Shown: positions 35,014 through 45,434 of the stretch, piece by piece | How the letters are laid out: the number at the start of each line of letters is the position of its first letter | Numbering within the stretch: position 1 is the first letter of the stretch | From: Protonemura montana | Lineage: Eukaryota; Arthropoda; Insecta; Plecoptera; Nemouridae | Assembly (NCBI GenBank): GCA_947568835.1 | Contig: OX387609.1 | Span: 4,654,001 to 4,718,000, forward strand | Direction: 5' to 3' | Length of the DNA stretch: 64,000 nucleotides | Notes under the pieces: generated by a model | Database searches by the model: none | What the model saw: the letters and a program-made list of their open reading frames with translations, nothing else | Told to the model about the DNA's origin: nothing | Made by a program: the position numbers and the translations under genes

Positions 35014-37051
35014 CTGATTGGTAACAGAACATTAGGTTTAAAGCCAGGTTAATTATGATTTAAATTTATTTAGTATTTTATTACTATCCTCTGATAAAAT
35101 TGGTACTCAATCAGGAAATTTAAATTTGGTCTCTGTTTCTCCACCTTTTCCAGTTGTTTGTAGTGATTTTCACTGATCGATCCAGGGAACAAAATACAGT
35201 CTGTTTATTCTTTACTTGGGATTGGAAAGAACTGTTTAACCAACCAAAATAAAAAACTCTTGGAACAAAAATGTTCCAGCACAGGATACTTCTATAAAGA
35301 GAGGCATTTCAAAATGGTTGCCTTGGGTTTTTTTTTATGTGCAGTGTAAATGGATTGACTAAACTTGGGACTGACTTAATCAGGCAACTTTTACAATGCT
35401 TATAACAATAAAACAAAATAATATTTTAGATTTTGGAACACGTCGATCTGTTGCCAATAGAGTGATAAATTTTTTGTTTTGGGGCGATCGGACAAATAGT
35501 GTGGCCGCCTGGTTGTATAGTAATTTCTTTGGACTTTAAGAGATCAAATGTCAACCTCACGGTTCTACTTATTGGATATTTGTTATTCTTATCAAATACA
35601 CTCAAAATCCTTCGTGTTCGATTAGCACAAATGGCTAGTGCAACACATGCAAAAGTCGGAGACTAGGACTCGAGTCCCCGATTGGGTACTTATTGTAGAG
35701 AGCTTAGAAGTGATTCATCATCATAAGGTTTTGGTAGAGTGGGTTTTACAACTTCGTCAACCAAGAGTATCACTTTACTGAAAGGCAACTTGTTTGTCAT
35801 TTAGGCAAACGCAAGGCATGTTCTCTTGCGGTACCTACTGGGTACCATAAGGTACCATAAGGTACCTACTGACGAGAAGTCAACATACACGGCCACATTT
35901 GCCATGAGTCCAGAAGCATAGACGCCAAAGATTTGTAATCGATTGCACGTAGAACATAGAACTAAAAGGCAAACTTAGGCTCACATTGTCAATCTCTCTC
36001 TGAAGTTTTTCAGCTTCTTCATCCGTAAGCTCTTTGATCTGTGGTTCCTCTACTTTCATCTTCGCAGCTTCCTCTTCTTTCTTTTTCATCGCTATCTTTT
36101 CCTTTCGTTTCTTCTCCGCCGCTTCTTTCTCCTCAGTCTTTTTGTTGCGAATGGATTGAGCTTGGCCTTGATGTTTTTGAAACATTGCCATGACAAGCTG
36201 AAACATATCAAACATTCTGCATGATTACATTTGCATTCAAAAAGTACTTATTCCTAAAATGTGTCAGAAGTTGAGTGACCATGCAGATTAGACCGCAATG
36301 AAATCACCTAAATTGAGGCCCTGTCTCTACCTTAAAGAGCTGGTAGCAAAAGGAACTGAATGGTATTTTCGACTGGCCTGTACCAAGCTCTCATGCTCTA
36401 CGCTGGTTTTGCACCAGCTTCGAGCAAGGGCAATCCCTCCGGAACAAGTGATCACTAGCTGTCAGTGCATTTATTTGTTTTCCTATTACTATATTAAAAA
36501 TAATAATATTCGGAGTAAAAAGAGCCCACCTGGGGGCACATTGGGGCAGCCAGTTGAATTCACCATCATCAACCAGCCAAGTTCATCTTCTTACATTTAA
36601 AGAGCAAAAGATATATGAAAATTGATTCACGCAACTGACAGGAATTGTAACGAGTGGATAGCTAATCAAAATAAGGATCTCATCTCACATGATGCAAGAT
36701 TCAGAATCATCCTTCAAAACCTAGACCTCGTGTGGCCATGAGTGTCATGCCAAAAACAAGTGAACAATGTAAGAAACCTTTTCGCCGGCGCCATCGCCTC
36801 CTCCCGTGTAAAAATCCGTCTTTCGGGCAAGGAAACTGAAGATTGTATCCAGGAGCTGAAAAAAATTAGAAGATTGGGCATAATTAGGCATAAGACTTTA
36901 AAAAACGTTTGATCAATATTCGAATCTGCACCAGTGAATCATGCGACACATAACCCAACTTAAATGTATTTACCTCCTGAACTCCTCCTTCGTGTTGCTG
37001 GGCCATAGCCAACAGCATCGAATCAAACTGTTCAGGATCGCGAGCAGCCAT
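34819..37051 (-). CDS. nudC: Nuclear migration protein NudC, N-terminal half (four exons)
   Basis: NudC is a cytosolic Hsp90 co-chaperone that stabilises LIS1 and dynein components and is needed for nuclear migration and cytokinesis. Four coding exons, all phase 0, read 37051-36974, 36855-36778, 36197-35985 and 35013-34819, giving 188 codons. Visible landmarks are the N-terminal [14 protein letters not shown], a [15 protein letters not shown] segment, a long Lys/Glu coiled coil ([20 protein letters not shown]), [20 protein letters not shown], an acidic [16 protein letters not shown] linker, and [15 protein letters not shown] leading into the CS domain. The order and wording match animal NudC, and the length so far corresponds to the part before the CS fold. 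I chose the ATG at 37051 because it lies immediately before family-like sequence; an in-frame ATG at 37087 would add 12 residues. The CS domain and C terminus (about 145 residues) are not visible downstream in this window. Confidence 0.93.
35618..35695 (+). repeat. tRNA-derived SINE fragment in NudC intron 3
   Basis: TTAGCACAAATGGCTAGTGC resembles an A-box/D-arm and GGACTCGAGTCCCC a B-box/T-arm, about 30 bp apart, in plus orientation. The B-box half resembles the copies at 17300 and 39040. It lies inside the NudC intron, antisense to the gene. Confidence 0.55.
35828..35875. repeat. GGTACC-rich palindromic repeat
   Basis: Four GGTACC palindromes occur within 45 bp, spaced by CTACTG or ATAA words, so the stretch reads nearly the same on both strands. 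It lies just inside NudC intron 3 near the exon 3 donor side. No function is apparent. Confidence 0.75.
35985..36197 (-). CDS. nudC: NudC coding exon 3 (coiled coil)
   Basis: The exon has 71 codons between ATGTTTCAG|CTTGTC and GACAAT|GTGAGC. It starts [20 protein letters not shown], passes through a Lys/Glu-rich helix and ends at the conserved [20 protein letters not shown]. Confidence 0.92.
36778..36855 (-). CDS. nudC: NudC coding exon 2
   Basis: The acceptor TTTTTCAG|CTCCTG opens 26 codons encoding [19 protein letters not shown], and the exon ends GAAAAG|GTTTCT. The FLARKTDF motif is a strong NudC signature. Confidence 0.9.
36974..37051 (-). CDS. nudC: NudC coding exon 1
   Basis: This exon has 26 codons beginning [16 protein letters not shown] and ends at CAGGAG|GTAAAT. 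It corresponds to the conserved N-terminal dimerisation helix start. The in-frame extension upstream (MEFSSYRLKQSI) has no family counterpart that I know of. Confidence 0.9.
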
Positions 37052-37404
37052 AATTGATTGTTTTAATCGATACGAAGAGAATTCCACGCAAAAGTTCTGA
37101 TTTAAAGTGTGGACAAAACGCCGCGAATGTCAATACAGATTCAGAACAAAATCTGTCGAAGTACAACAGAGTCGATGGATACTAAATTCATTTGTAGTGA
37201 TTCTGACGCGACCTGCTGGCAAGAGGTAGAACTATCGTTTGCAAGATTTTTAAATGACTTGGTATTTCTCAATTTTTAAGAATATTATCATGAAGACTTT
37301 AGGTGCTATTTTCGTTCTTGTTCTAAAAAAATGTGGGGTGAAAACTATTGTAATGTATTAGTTACTTTTATTTCAATTCGGTTTCAATCAAGCATGCGTG
37401 TCGA

Positions 37405-38196
37405 TTGATTGATTAATGTTGTTTAACGACGCACTGCTTTGACAACGGGCCCCGTGCCACTGGTCTAAAGGTGTTAGTTACTGAGTGATTGTTGAGATGA
37501 ACCTGACCTAACCTTTAGGGAAACCCGGTAGCCTACTCCTGTTGAATAGCACCAACTACCAAGGGGACCACCGGCTTCACGTCCCTTCCGAAGGACGGAA
37601 CAACTCGAACAGCAGGATTCCTCCACTAATCCATGTCGTCGAGAGGTTTATAAGCAAGGCGAATGAAGTTCTGGTCATGTGTATGATGGTCACCCATCCA
37701 ATACCTGACTCAGCGCAGTGTTGCTTAACTTTCATCCCTCCAACCTCTCTCCCGAACAGAACTGGTCATGTGTATAATGGTCACCCATCCAATACCTGAC
37801 CCAGCGCAGTGCTGCTTAACTTTCATCCCTCCAACCTCTCTCCCGAACAGAACTGGTCATGTGTATGATGGTCACCCATCTAATATCTGACCCAGCGCAG
37901 TGTTGCTTAACTTTCATCCCTCCAACCTCTCTCCCGAACAGAACTGGTCATGTGTATGATGGTCACCCATCCAATACCTGACCCAGCGCAGTGTTGCTTA
38001 ACTTTCATTCCTCCAACCTCTCTCCCGAACAGAACTGGTCATGTGTATGATGGTCACCCATCTAATATCTGACCCAGCGCAGTGTTGCTTAACTTTCATT
38101 CCTCCAACCTCTCTCCCGAACAGAACTGGTCACTTGTAAGATGGTCACCCATCCTATACTTGACGCAGAGCAGTGCTGCTTAACGTTGGTAACGTG
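37405..38196 (-). repeat. 5S-derived SINE with six tandem promoter heads
   Basis: On the minus strand a head derived from the internal part of 5S rRNA (GTTAAGCAACACTGCGC, then GGATGGGTGACC, i.e. A box/intermediate element and C box) precedes the same body as at 25875-26165 and 23885-24165. Here the head is reiterated: GGTCATGTGTATGATGG-type starts fall at 37673, 37764, 37855, 37946, 38037 and 38128, exactly 91 bp apart six times. Units differ by only a few bases, with paired variants (ATCCCT/ATTCCT, CCAATACC/CTAATATC) alternating in a way that suggests amplification by unequal exchange. The body ends in a TTTAACGACGCACTG tail and GATTGATTGATT at low coordinates. Confidence 0.9.
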
Positions 38197-39164
38197 AACC
38201 TGTATTTCCAACACGCCACCCCGTTCGGTTTGAAAGACATTGCAAATAGAAATACAATTGATTTTTGTATTGTAAGTGGCTCAAAATCCAAAACAGGAAC
38301 AGAACATACTAAAAATCTGAACATAAAAAATAAGATTAAAAAAAAACTTCTGGAACCTTTTAACATTTTAATGATGGTTTTTGAAAGAGCGAGTCTACAA
38401 TCGCTTATGGGGGAATCAAGTACCAATTACGACAATTGTCTAAGCCAACACTAATAACTATGAGGTTAGTGCGAAAACATGTTTCTAATCTTGACGTTGT
38501 ATCTAATATTTCTTTGAACTTGACCAATAATGTTATCAAAAATCTCATGACCGATCATAAAAAGCAACAAAAAAAAAAACGTAGGTACTCATCATTTTTT
38601 ATTCAACTATGACATCTTACCAACACAAAATCGTAACTCAGCTATGCAATCAGATGGCATCTTTGGAACTAACGGGCAAATCTATTGTAGTCTCGCTGAC
38701 CACTCTGCAGACTTGAAAGAAATTACCAACGCATGCAATGCCAGCTGACACGATGGTCCAACACAATCATAATAAGCCACTTAATAATTCTAGCATCAGC
38801 ACTGTACCATGAGTCACTGACAAAAGAAACCATCCTGGCCAAGTACTCACGATGGACATTCCATCAGAAGGTAACAAAGACACACGGAAGGGATTCTGAA
38901 CGGTCATCGTGCCCAAAGAGGTCATTTTACTTTAGTACGTTCAGGTCAAATGTATGTGAAAACTGATTTTAATTGCTAACGCTTGCAATGCAAGGGGTAT
39001 TTTATTATTAGAAACACTGCCACCCTTTTGAAAATGGATGTCCAAACGGGGACTCGAATTATCCATTTTTGGCATCAATTTTTGTGAGAGTTACTAATAA
39101 TAAAAATATGTCAAATACATTAATATTGTGGATTTTAGAATCATCATCCTCATCATCATCCACT

Positions 39165-39245
39165 CATTCACCGACGTCATTAGACCAGTGCCACACGGTC
39201 TGTCGTCAAAAAAGACTAAAAAATAATCATCATCGTTAAACGAGT
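39165..39245 (+). repeat. 3' fragment of the 5S-derived SINE
   Basis: CACCGACGTCATTAGACCAG, CACGGTCTGTCGTCAAAA and CGTTAAAC correspond to the last part of the copy at 26090-26165, with an inserted ACTAAAAAATAATC. A tRNA-SINE crumb (CAAACGGGGACTCGAATT) sits just upstream at 39045 in the opposite orientation. Confidence 0.6.
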
Positions 39246-40599
39246 TAATTTATTACCAAAGTTTTACTATTCATAAAGTTCCAAGGCGATTGAATCTGCG
39301 GAGCAAATTTTGTGATGGGCATTCTTTTTGAATTCCTGAAAAGTGCCACGATGATGGATACAATCTACTTATTTGGTGCAGAGAAAACTTCTAGGTCGTA
39401 GCGTTCAAAAATCTTTCTTAAAATAAGTTTGTTTATAATAAATATGATTGGCTTATTTTCTTTTTAATGCCGTGATTCATCAATATGAGTCGTTTCCATA
39501 CATTGGATTCTAGTCTTAAGATAATTGCGCTAGTCTTTCTTTACCTTTTGGCGCACGACCTAGGCCATTGGTGGCATGGACTTTTCTGAAAATTAATCAC
39601 TCACATGATCTGATCAAGTAAATTTTTGTCACTTTTTTAGAGTTTGAACTTTAAATTATTGAATTTATTTGCGATGCTTGATTGCTAAGCTAAATAAATT
39701 CGTACATAAGTTGATGTGATTCTCAAGCGAGTTAAGAACTTCATCTCATAATTTCAGCAAAAATTGCAATATTTACAAAAATTAAGTAAAACTAGTTTAA
39801 ATGTCAAAATAAATTGACACAATATTACAAGAAGACAATCATGCCCCGGTTTGATCAGGGTTATTTTTCCAGTAATGTCCATCTTTTATTTTAGAGTTAT
39901 ACGAAATAAAAGTCACTAGATTATATCCAAAGAAATTGTCCTACCTGTCAAATTTCAAACCTAAAGTCAGCCAAACAAAATCACATGTAACAAAACTAAT
40001 CACGAGTTTTACAATCAGTTTCTTCAATTTTTGGTCGAAAAATTTCTTATTTTCACAGATGACCATCTTATGTTTCATTTTCCCGTGGACTGTGCTTTCC
40101 TCGTTCGGTTTTTTTTATCGTGAGGCAATTTAGAGTTTTGCAAGGATTGTCAAAAATGACGGATAATAAAGTAATTTTGTCATGTAAGTCATAAAGTCAT
40201 GGTGTTTTATGTGTCTTTTCTTTGATGTACTTGTATGTACTTTTATGGTGTTGACTTTTCAAATGTTAACAAATATCTAATAAGTCGTGGAAGAAAAATA
40301 CAAATCTAAATACAATACCATTCTATTGCTGGGCATCACCTTCACAAGACAAAATTTGATATGTTTTGAAACGTTTTGTTTAAGTTTTTGAAATGATTGG
40401 GAATTTGATCGTTTAGCACTACCAAGTACTTACTTATTGAGCTTCTCATAAAATTTCTAATAATTCTGGGAATAAAAAGAACATTTACTTTGCTTTTAAT
40501 TGAAAATGGAGATACTTTTCTTATTATTAGTGGAATTTAGAATATATTATACTTTAATTCACTTATCTTAATCGGATTCAATTTTTAGAGACAATTCTG

Positions 40600-43500
40600 C
40601 CGGCAATTGAATGATCACATCTACAAATAATTCGTTTTTACTAAATTATTTATTATCATGATACAATATAGTTATGAGTAAAATCAATTTAAAATACATT
40701 TATGTAACCTAATATTGTTAATTATATTTATATATATATATCATCTTTACATCTTGTACTACCCGTTACATATTGTCGAGACGGTGACAATCTCACGCCT
40801 ATTTTGTTTCCAAAATCCTGACAACTATTTTCCAACCAGATGAAAATGTACTGTACATTTAACTAAATCAACTTACGTGGCACTGGCAGAACATTATTTT
40901 TTCACATAAAAAAATTAAAAATATGTTTTCATAGAACAATATTTCAGAGGGATTCTCAAATAATCTCGAAATATAAGCCAAAGTACAAAGCTTTGTATAT
41001 GCGAAGAGATCAACCTTTTTTTGACATTACGAAGCGTCGTTTTTACTCCCTATTTGCATATAGGTACAGTGTATCCCAAAAAACTCTGGTGCATCAATTT
41101 CTAGCAACTACCAACACATTTTCAAGAATTCAATATTTACCTCCAAAACATGAAAGCTGTCATTGATCAATGAAAGGGCTTCGTTTTGAACAAAGTTGTG
41201 ACGGTCAAATCGAGACGAGTTGAAATATTCACACCTGACAAGATGAAAATTAATCGACCCTTTCGATTTCCACTTTAAAAATTTAAAAACCAATGCTGCT
41301 GATTTTTATTATTTTTTATCCAGTAGTTTATCTCACAATATTTTATATACTCTCCTCATTGATTAGCATTCTGAGATTATTTAGAAATAAGGGATTGCCC
41401 CTTAGAATGGATTCAAAGGAGATGAGATAACATACTTTTAAACAAAATTCCATGAAGATTGTGCGTAATTTTATTATTTTCTCTAGTTTAAAACGTATAG
41501 GAAACACCTGAACACCTTAAAATAATGAAATTAATTGTTTAAATGAGTATTGTGTAATCTGTCGTAACCTGAATTTGTGCATGTTAAGTATTATTTGTTG
41601 GCTCAACAAAACATACTTGAATATTGCAAGCGTCTTTCTTCGGATGCGTTTTGAATGTATTTCCCTTTTTTTCAAATTCATCTGATTCACTCATTTTCAC
41701 TCAACAAAATGTAAACTTAACTAATTCAGTACCGTTAAGTTCATAGGACAGAGGGGCAGCGTTAATGTTTAAACTTTCTGCTGAGCAAACGAGCCGGCAA
41801 CTCGTGGTAGTGGTAAGTGCCATCCGATGACGCTAGCGGCCGTTCTTTTTAACAAACCTCTTACAAATAAATAATTACGACTGAAAATATCGATGCATGG
41901 ATATCAACGGTTGAGGTTAGCAATAATAAATATTAATTTAACGCAACTCTTTCTGAAATGCGAGTAAACTGCGAGAGAAATTAAAGCATCTAAAATTTGA
42001 ATCGACGATGGCTCCATCTAGTAGGATCCTCCACTTTTGTCGGTAAAGTAATAATTTTGCGGCCTTTTTTCGATTTCGGCTTCAGGTAAAAATATGACAT
42101 TGATTTCTAGCAAGTATTTATGCATTTCTTGGTTTTTGTGCGTAGGTTTTTATTTGTAACGACTGTCTAGAGCCAAAACTGCACGATTTTTCCTTTTCAA
42201 AGTTTGCATTAAATTCACAATGCATTTTCAAACTAAACCCCGTATAATTTAAAACACCGCCTGTGATTGGCTGAGCATCTTTTAACTCTGGAGATTAACT
42301 TTAACTCTATTTAAAGGATATAGCTCTTTTTGTGTTCAAAGCTAAGATTGGGTGATTTCATTAGAAGATTCATTCTCCAGTAATATCAAAGGTAATATCT
42401 AAATTGTGAAAATTAGAGAGAATATTTAAAATAAATAATTTTGTGTAACCTCTGGAAGCTATTTGGTTTACATTTGGTTTTACCCCACTTATCCTTATTG
42501 TACCATGAATTCTCCTGTAGTCTTGATATTCCTGCCATGTACCTGAAAAAATGTTTAACGATTGGGTATTTTTCTATTATTAATTACCGGTAGGCTCAGT
42601 CGATTGGACCATAATTGGTATTTTTAAACCAGCAAGCAAGGCTTGAAAAGGTGAAACCGAATCGGGATACGAACCTGGGGCCTACCAATTGCCGGTCAGG
42701 TACATTTCAAGTATTAATTTTGTCTTTTTTCTGTTGGTTTTGGATCCTTTTGGACGCGTGAAAGTTTGGTATTTGTAAAATCATAATAATTCTTGATATG
42801 CTTTTAATTAAAATTATACTATTATTAATTATAAATACCAGTTTGGTATTTTACACGCTATTTTCTCAGGTTTTCTCAGGAATCTTTCCTCGTTGAATTC
42901 ATCAGTTAACTCGATAGTACGGTTTCCAAGTTGTCACTGAAAGAATGATTTCATTTACTTGGTCTTATGGACAAAATTTAATTTGCAATAAACGTGATTA
43001 AACAACCTTGAATTTAGTCTTACGCATTACGCATTTATTCAAGCGCGTGTTTTTTGAAATCGTTTACATCACTTCTTAGAAGGATGATTCCATTTACAAC
43101 TTTTTGGATTTTTGGAACTCTGCACTCGTTAGTGCGTTTTTCTATAAAGTCTTCAAAATCATATTGTTGTCTTCTAAGTTCTAAGGACTTCATGGCAAGT
43201 TTGACAATGTAGTATAATACTGACGTACAATATGCAAGTTTTTGTGTAAGACATCGTATTTTACTGTGTTTCAGGTAATGCGAAAACGAGCATCGAGGTG
43301 AATTTAAAAATTTAACTTCGAATTTATCATATTTTAACTAATGTTACTTCTTTGGTATTACTTCTTGCATTGTCAATCTGTCCGAAATTGATCTTCTTTG
43401 TCATTCGACGAGACATTTTCATGATATACTTAAGATAATTAATCTATAACATATTTAATCAATTAAATATATATTATTAAAAAATATATATATTTTTTTT

Positions 43501-44760
43501 TTTATAAAAATAATGTAATCATATACATATATTATAAATTACAAATTTAAAACATCACTATTCCTAGCATGACCCGTTACTAATTGACGAAACTTTAATA
43601 AATTCCCAGCGTTAAATGCAAATATCTCTAACTTCATGAACAGAATGCAAGTAGGTACTTAGCAGTTTCATTATCCTGTCAATTGTGGAATTTACTCAAT
43701 ATTTGATATTTCAATGTTGCAATTTCGCTATATTAGAGAAAAATTAAAAAAAAAACTCTCTAAAGTACAAGATATTACAGAGATTCTCAAAACTTTTCTT
43801 TTTTGATCAAGTAACAAGCTTTATATTTTTCATGTGATCAACCTCTTTTGCGTTACGATATGTTGTATTTTATATATATATAAATATATGTCATAATGTC
43901 ACAAAAACTCGGTTTCATTGATTTTTCTAACAATGAATGATCCACGAATTTTTAGAAGAAAATATTTACCTTGACTGCCAGACTTGATTGATTGGTCTTA
44001 GTTGTCGAATGTATATGTGTTTCGTAACAGTAATATTTCTGGTGGTCACCGGACGGAAAATGGAGAGGCTGGGTGTTTTAGTTGACAACGCAGCTTAATT
44101 AGTCAAGTCGAGAGGTGAAATGTTGACATTTGACAAGATGAACTTGAATCGAACAAAGTCCTTTCTGATTGCCACTCGAACTCTTTTAGAACCAATGTGT
44201 TTTCCAATATTTACCATACCAATAGTAGCATACCAATATTTTATTTTGTTTGACTTCATTTTCGGTTGCTGTCACATATAGTGAGTGGCAGTTATGATGT
44301 TATCACTCAAATATGTTCTGTACTTTCCTAAAAAAGTAGCATTTCTGGATTCATTTTAATTAAGGAAAACTGTTGTTGGACCGTGGAGTTAAATAAAATC
44401 AGACAACACTATTAAAAAAATAACATATATATTATAACATTTATTATTTTTTTCTCTAACATTAAACATTAAAGGAAATACTTGAAAACTTAAAAATAAT
44501 ACAATTAAGTGTTTAAATGAGTATCATGAAATCTGTCGTGGGAATAAAATAGAATATTAACAGACATATGTGTATTTTAAGTATTATTTATTGCCTGAGA
44601 GAAATTTAAAAGAATGATGAACGCCCTGATATTTATCTTATCACATAAAACACCGTTTATCGGAGGTGTTAATATAGTTTCACTTTTTTACAATTCATCT
44701 GAGCAATTTATTAATTGTCACTCAGGAAAATTACAGCTTAATTGATGTAATACCATTGAA
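40600..44760. repeat. Old direct duplication: 40600-41760 and 43430-44760
   Basis: The two blocks share collinear words: CCCGTTACATATTG/CCCGTTACTAATTG, GATTCTCAAA, GATCAACCTNTTTT with an adjacent TTACGA, AATATTTACCT, GTCAAATCGAG/GTCAAGTCGAG, TGACAAGATGAA, TCTAGTTTAAA/TCTAACATTAAA, GTTTAAATGAGTAT, AATCTGTCGT, TTAAGTATTATTT and AATTCATCTGA. The offset is about 2.8 kb. Divergence is high and indels are many, so the event is old. A weaker third copy is at 28860-29130, which favours a dispersed element over a simple segmental duplication. Confidence 0.7.
42590..42705 (-). repeat. tRNA-derived SINE
   Basis: On the minus strand GACCGGCAATTGGTAGGCCC, CAGGTTCGTATCCC (B box) and ATTCGGTTTCACC are followed by a tail word CTTGCTTGCTGGTTT that matches the tail at 21886. 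This supports a second tail class in the SINE family. Confidence 0.65.
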
Positions 44761-44941
44761 TGTGTATGTACATTCAAATCACCAGCGTTATGTCATTCTA
44801 ATGCATTCCCTGGGGATTTCGAATAGTTCTCTATCCAAGGTTTTAGTCGTAAGACGAATTGTACAAACTGTAATGCATCGGTAATATTTTTACTCTCAAA
44901 AGACTTACCAAATTGCATGTATGACAAAAATGTACATTGGT

Positions 44942-44947
44942 TTTATT
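44942..44947 (-). terminator. Candidate polyadenylation signal of the BTB-ZF gene
   Basis: AATAAA on the minus strand lies about 250 bp past the stop codon at 45195. In AT-rich DNA such hexamers are common by chance. Confidence 0.25.
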
Positions 44948-45194
44948 TTTAGGTTTACTGTCGACTTGTCCTAAATCATTTTTGATAAAAAAAGATACCA
45001 AAAAATCACAAAACAATACAATTTGTACCCGACTTCTAAGTGTCTGTCATCGTATATCATAACTTCAAGTCGCAAACATGACTTCTTATCGGCAGCATTG
45101 TCGGTAGACCCGTTAGTAAATTGTAGGCTTCATCCGAATCCTAAATTCTCTTTGCACTCTCCCAATGAGGTTCAAACAGGACAAGAAAAAAAAT

Positions 45195-45434
45195 CTAAAC
45201 AGGGACTTCCTTGGGGACAGAACATCGCTTCCGATGAGTTCTCATGTTACTAGATTGGCTGAAAGTTAGACCACACAGGTCACAGTGGTATGGTTTGACG
45301 CCCATGTGAAAGTTCATGTGGGTCTTCAGATGGTGCTTCTTGGTGAAGCTCTTTTCGCAAACTGCACAATTGTATGGTTTAATGCCGGAATGCAGACGCA
45401 TATGTAGACTCATGTTGCTTCGATCTGCGAATGC
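45195..45434 (-). CDS. BTB-ZF last exon: end of finger 8, fingers 9 and 10, stop
   Basis: TTTTTCCAG|GCATTC opens AFADRSNMSLHMRLH, completing finger 8. CAVCEKSF with HMNFH and CDLCGLTF with HRKRC (C2HC) follow, then a short SVPKEVPV tail and TAG at 45195. Confidence 0.92.
   Translation of the reverse strand, partial: AFADRSNMSLHMRLHSGIKPYNCAVCEKSFTKKHHLKTHMNFHMGVKPYHCDLCGLTFSQSSNMRTHRKRCSVPKEVPV

Larger units (their letters stand above)
38455..45194. other. Repeat-dominated intergenic gap
   Basis: No gene is recognised. It contains SINE pieces near 39045, 39165 and 42590-42700, two copies of a roughly 1.2-kb diverged duplication (40600-41760 and 43430-44760), and a short GTGATTGGCTGA-containing word at 42260 that recurs at 52845. 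The right end should include the 3' UTR of the minus-strand zinc-finger gene. Confidence 0.5.
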
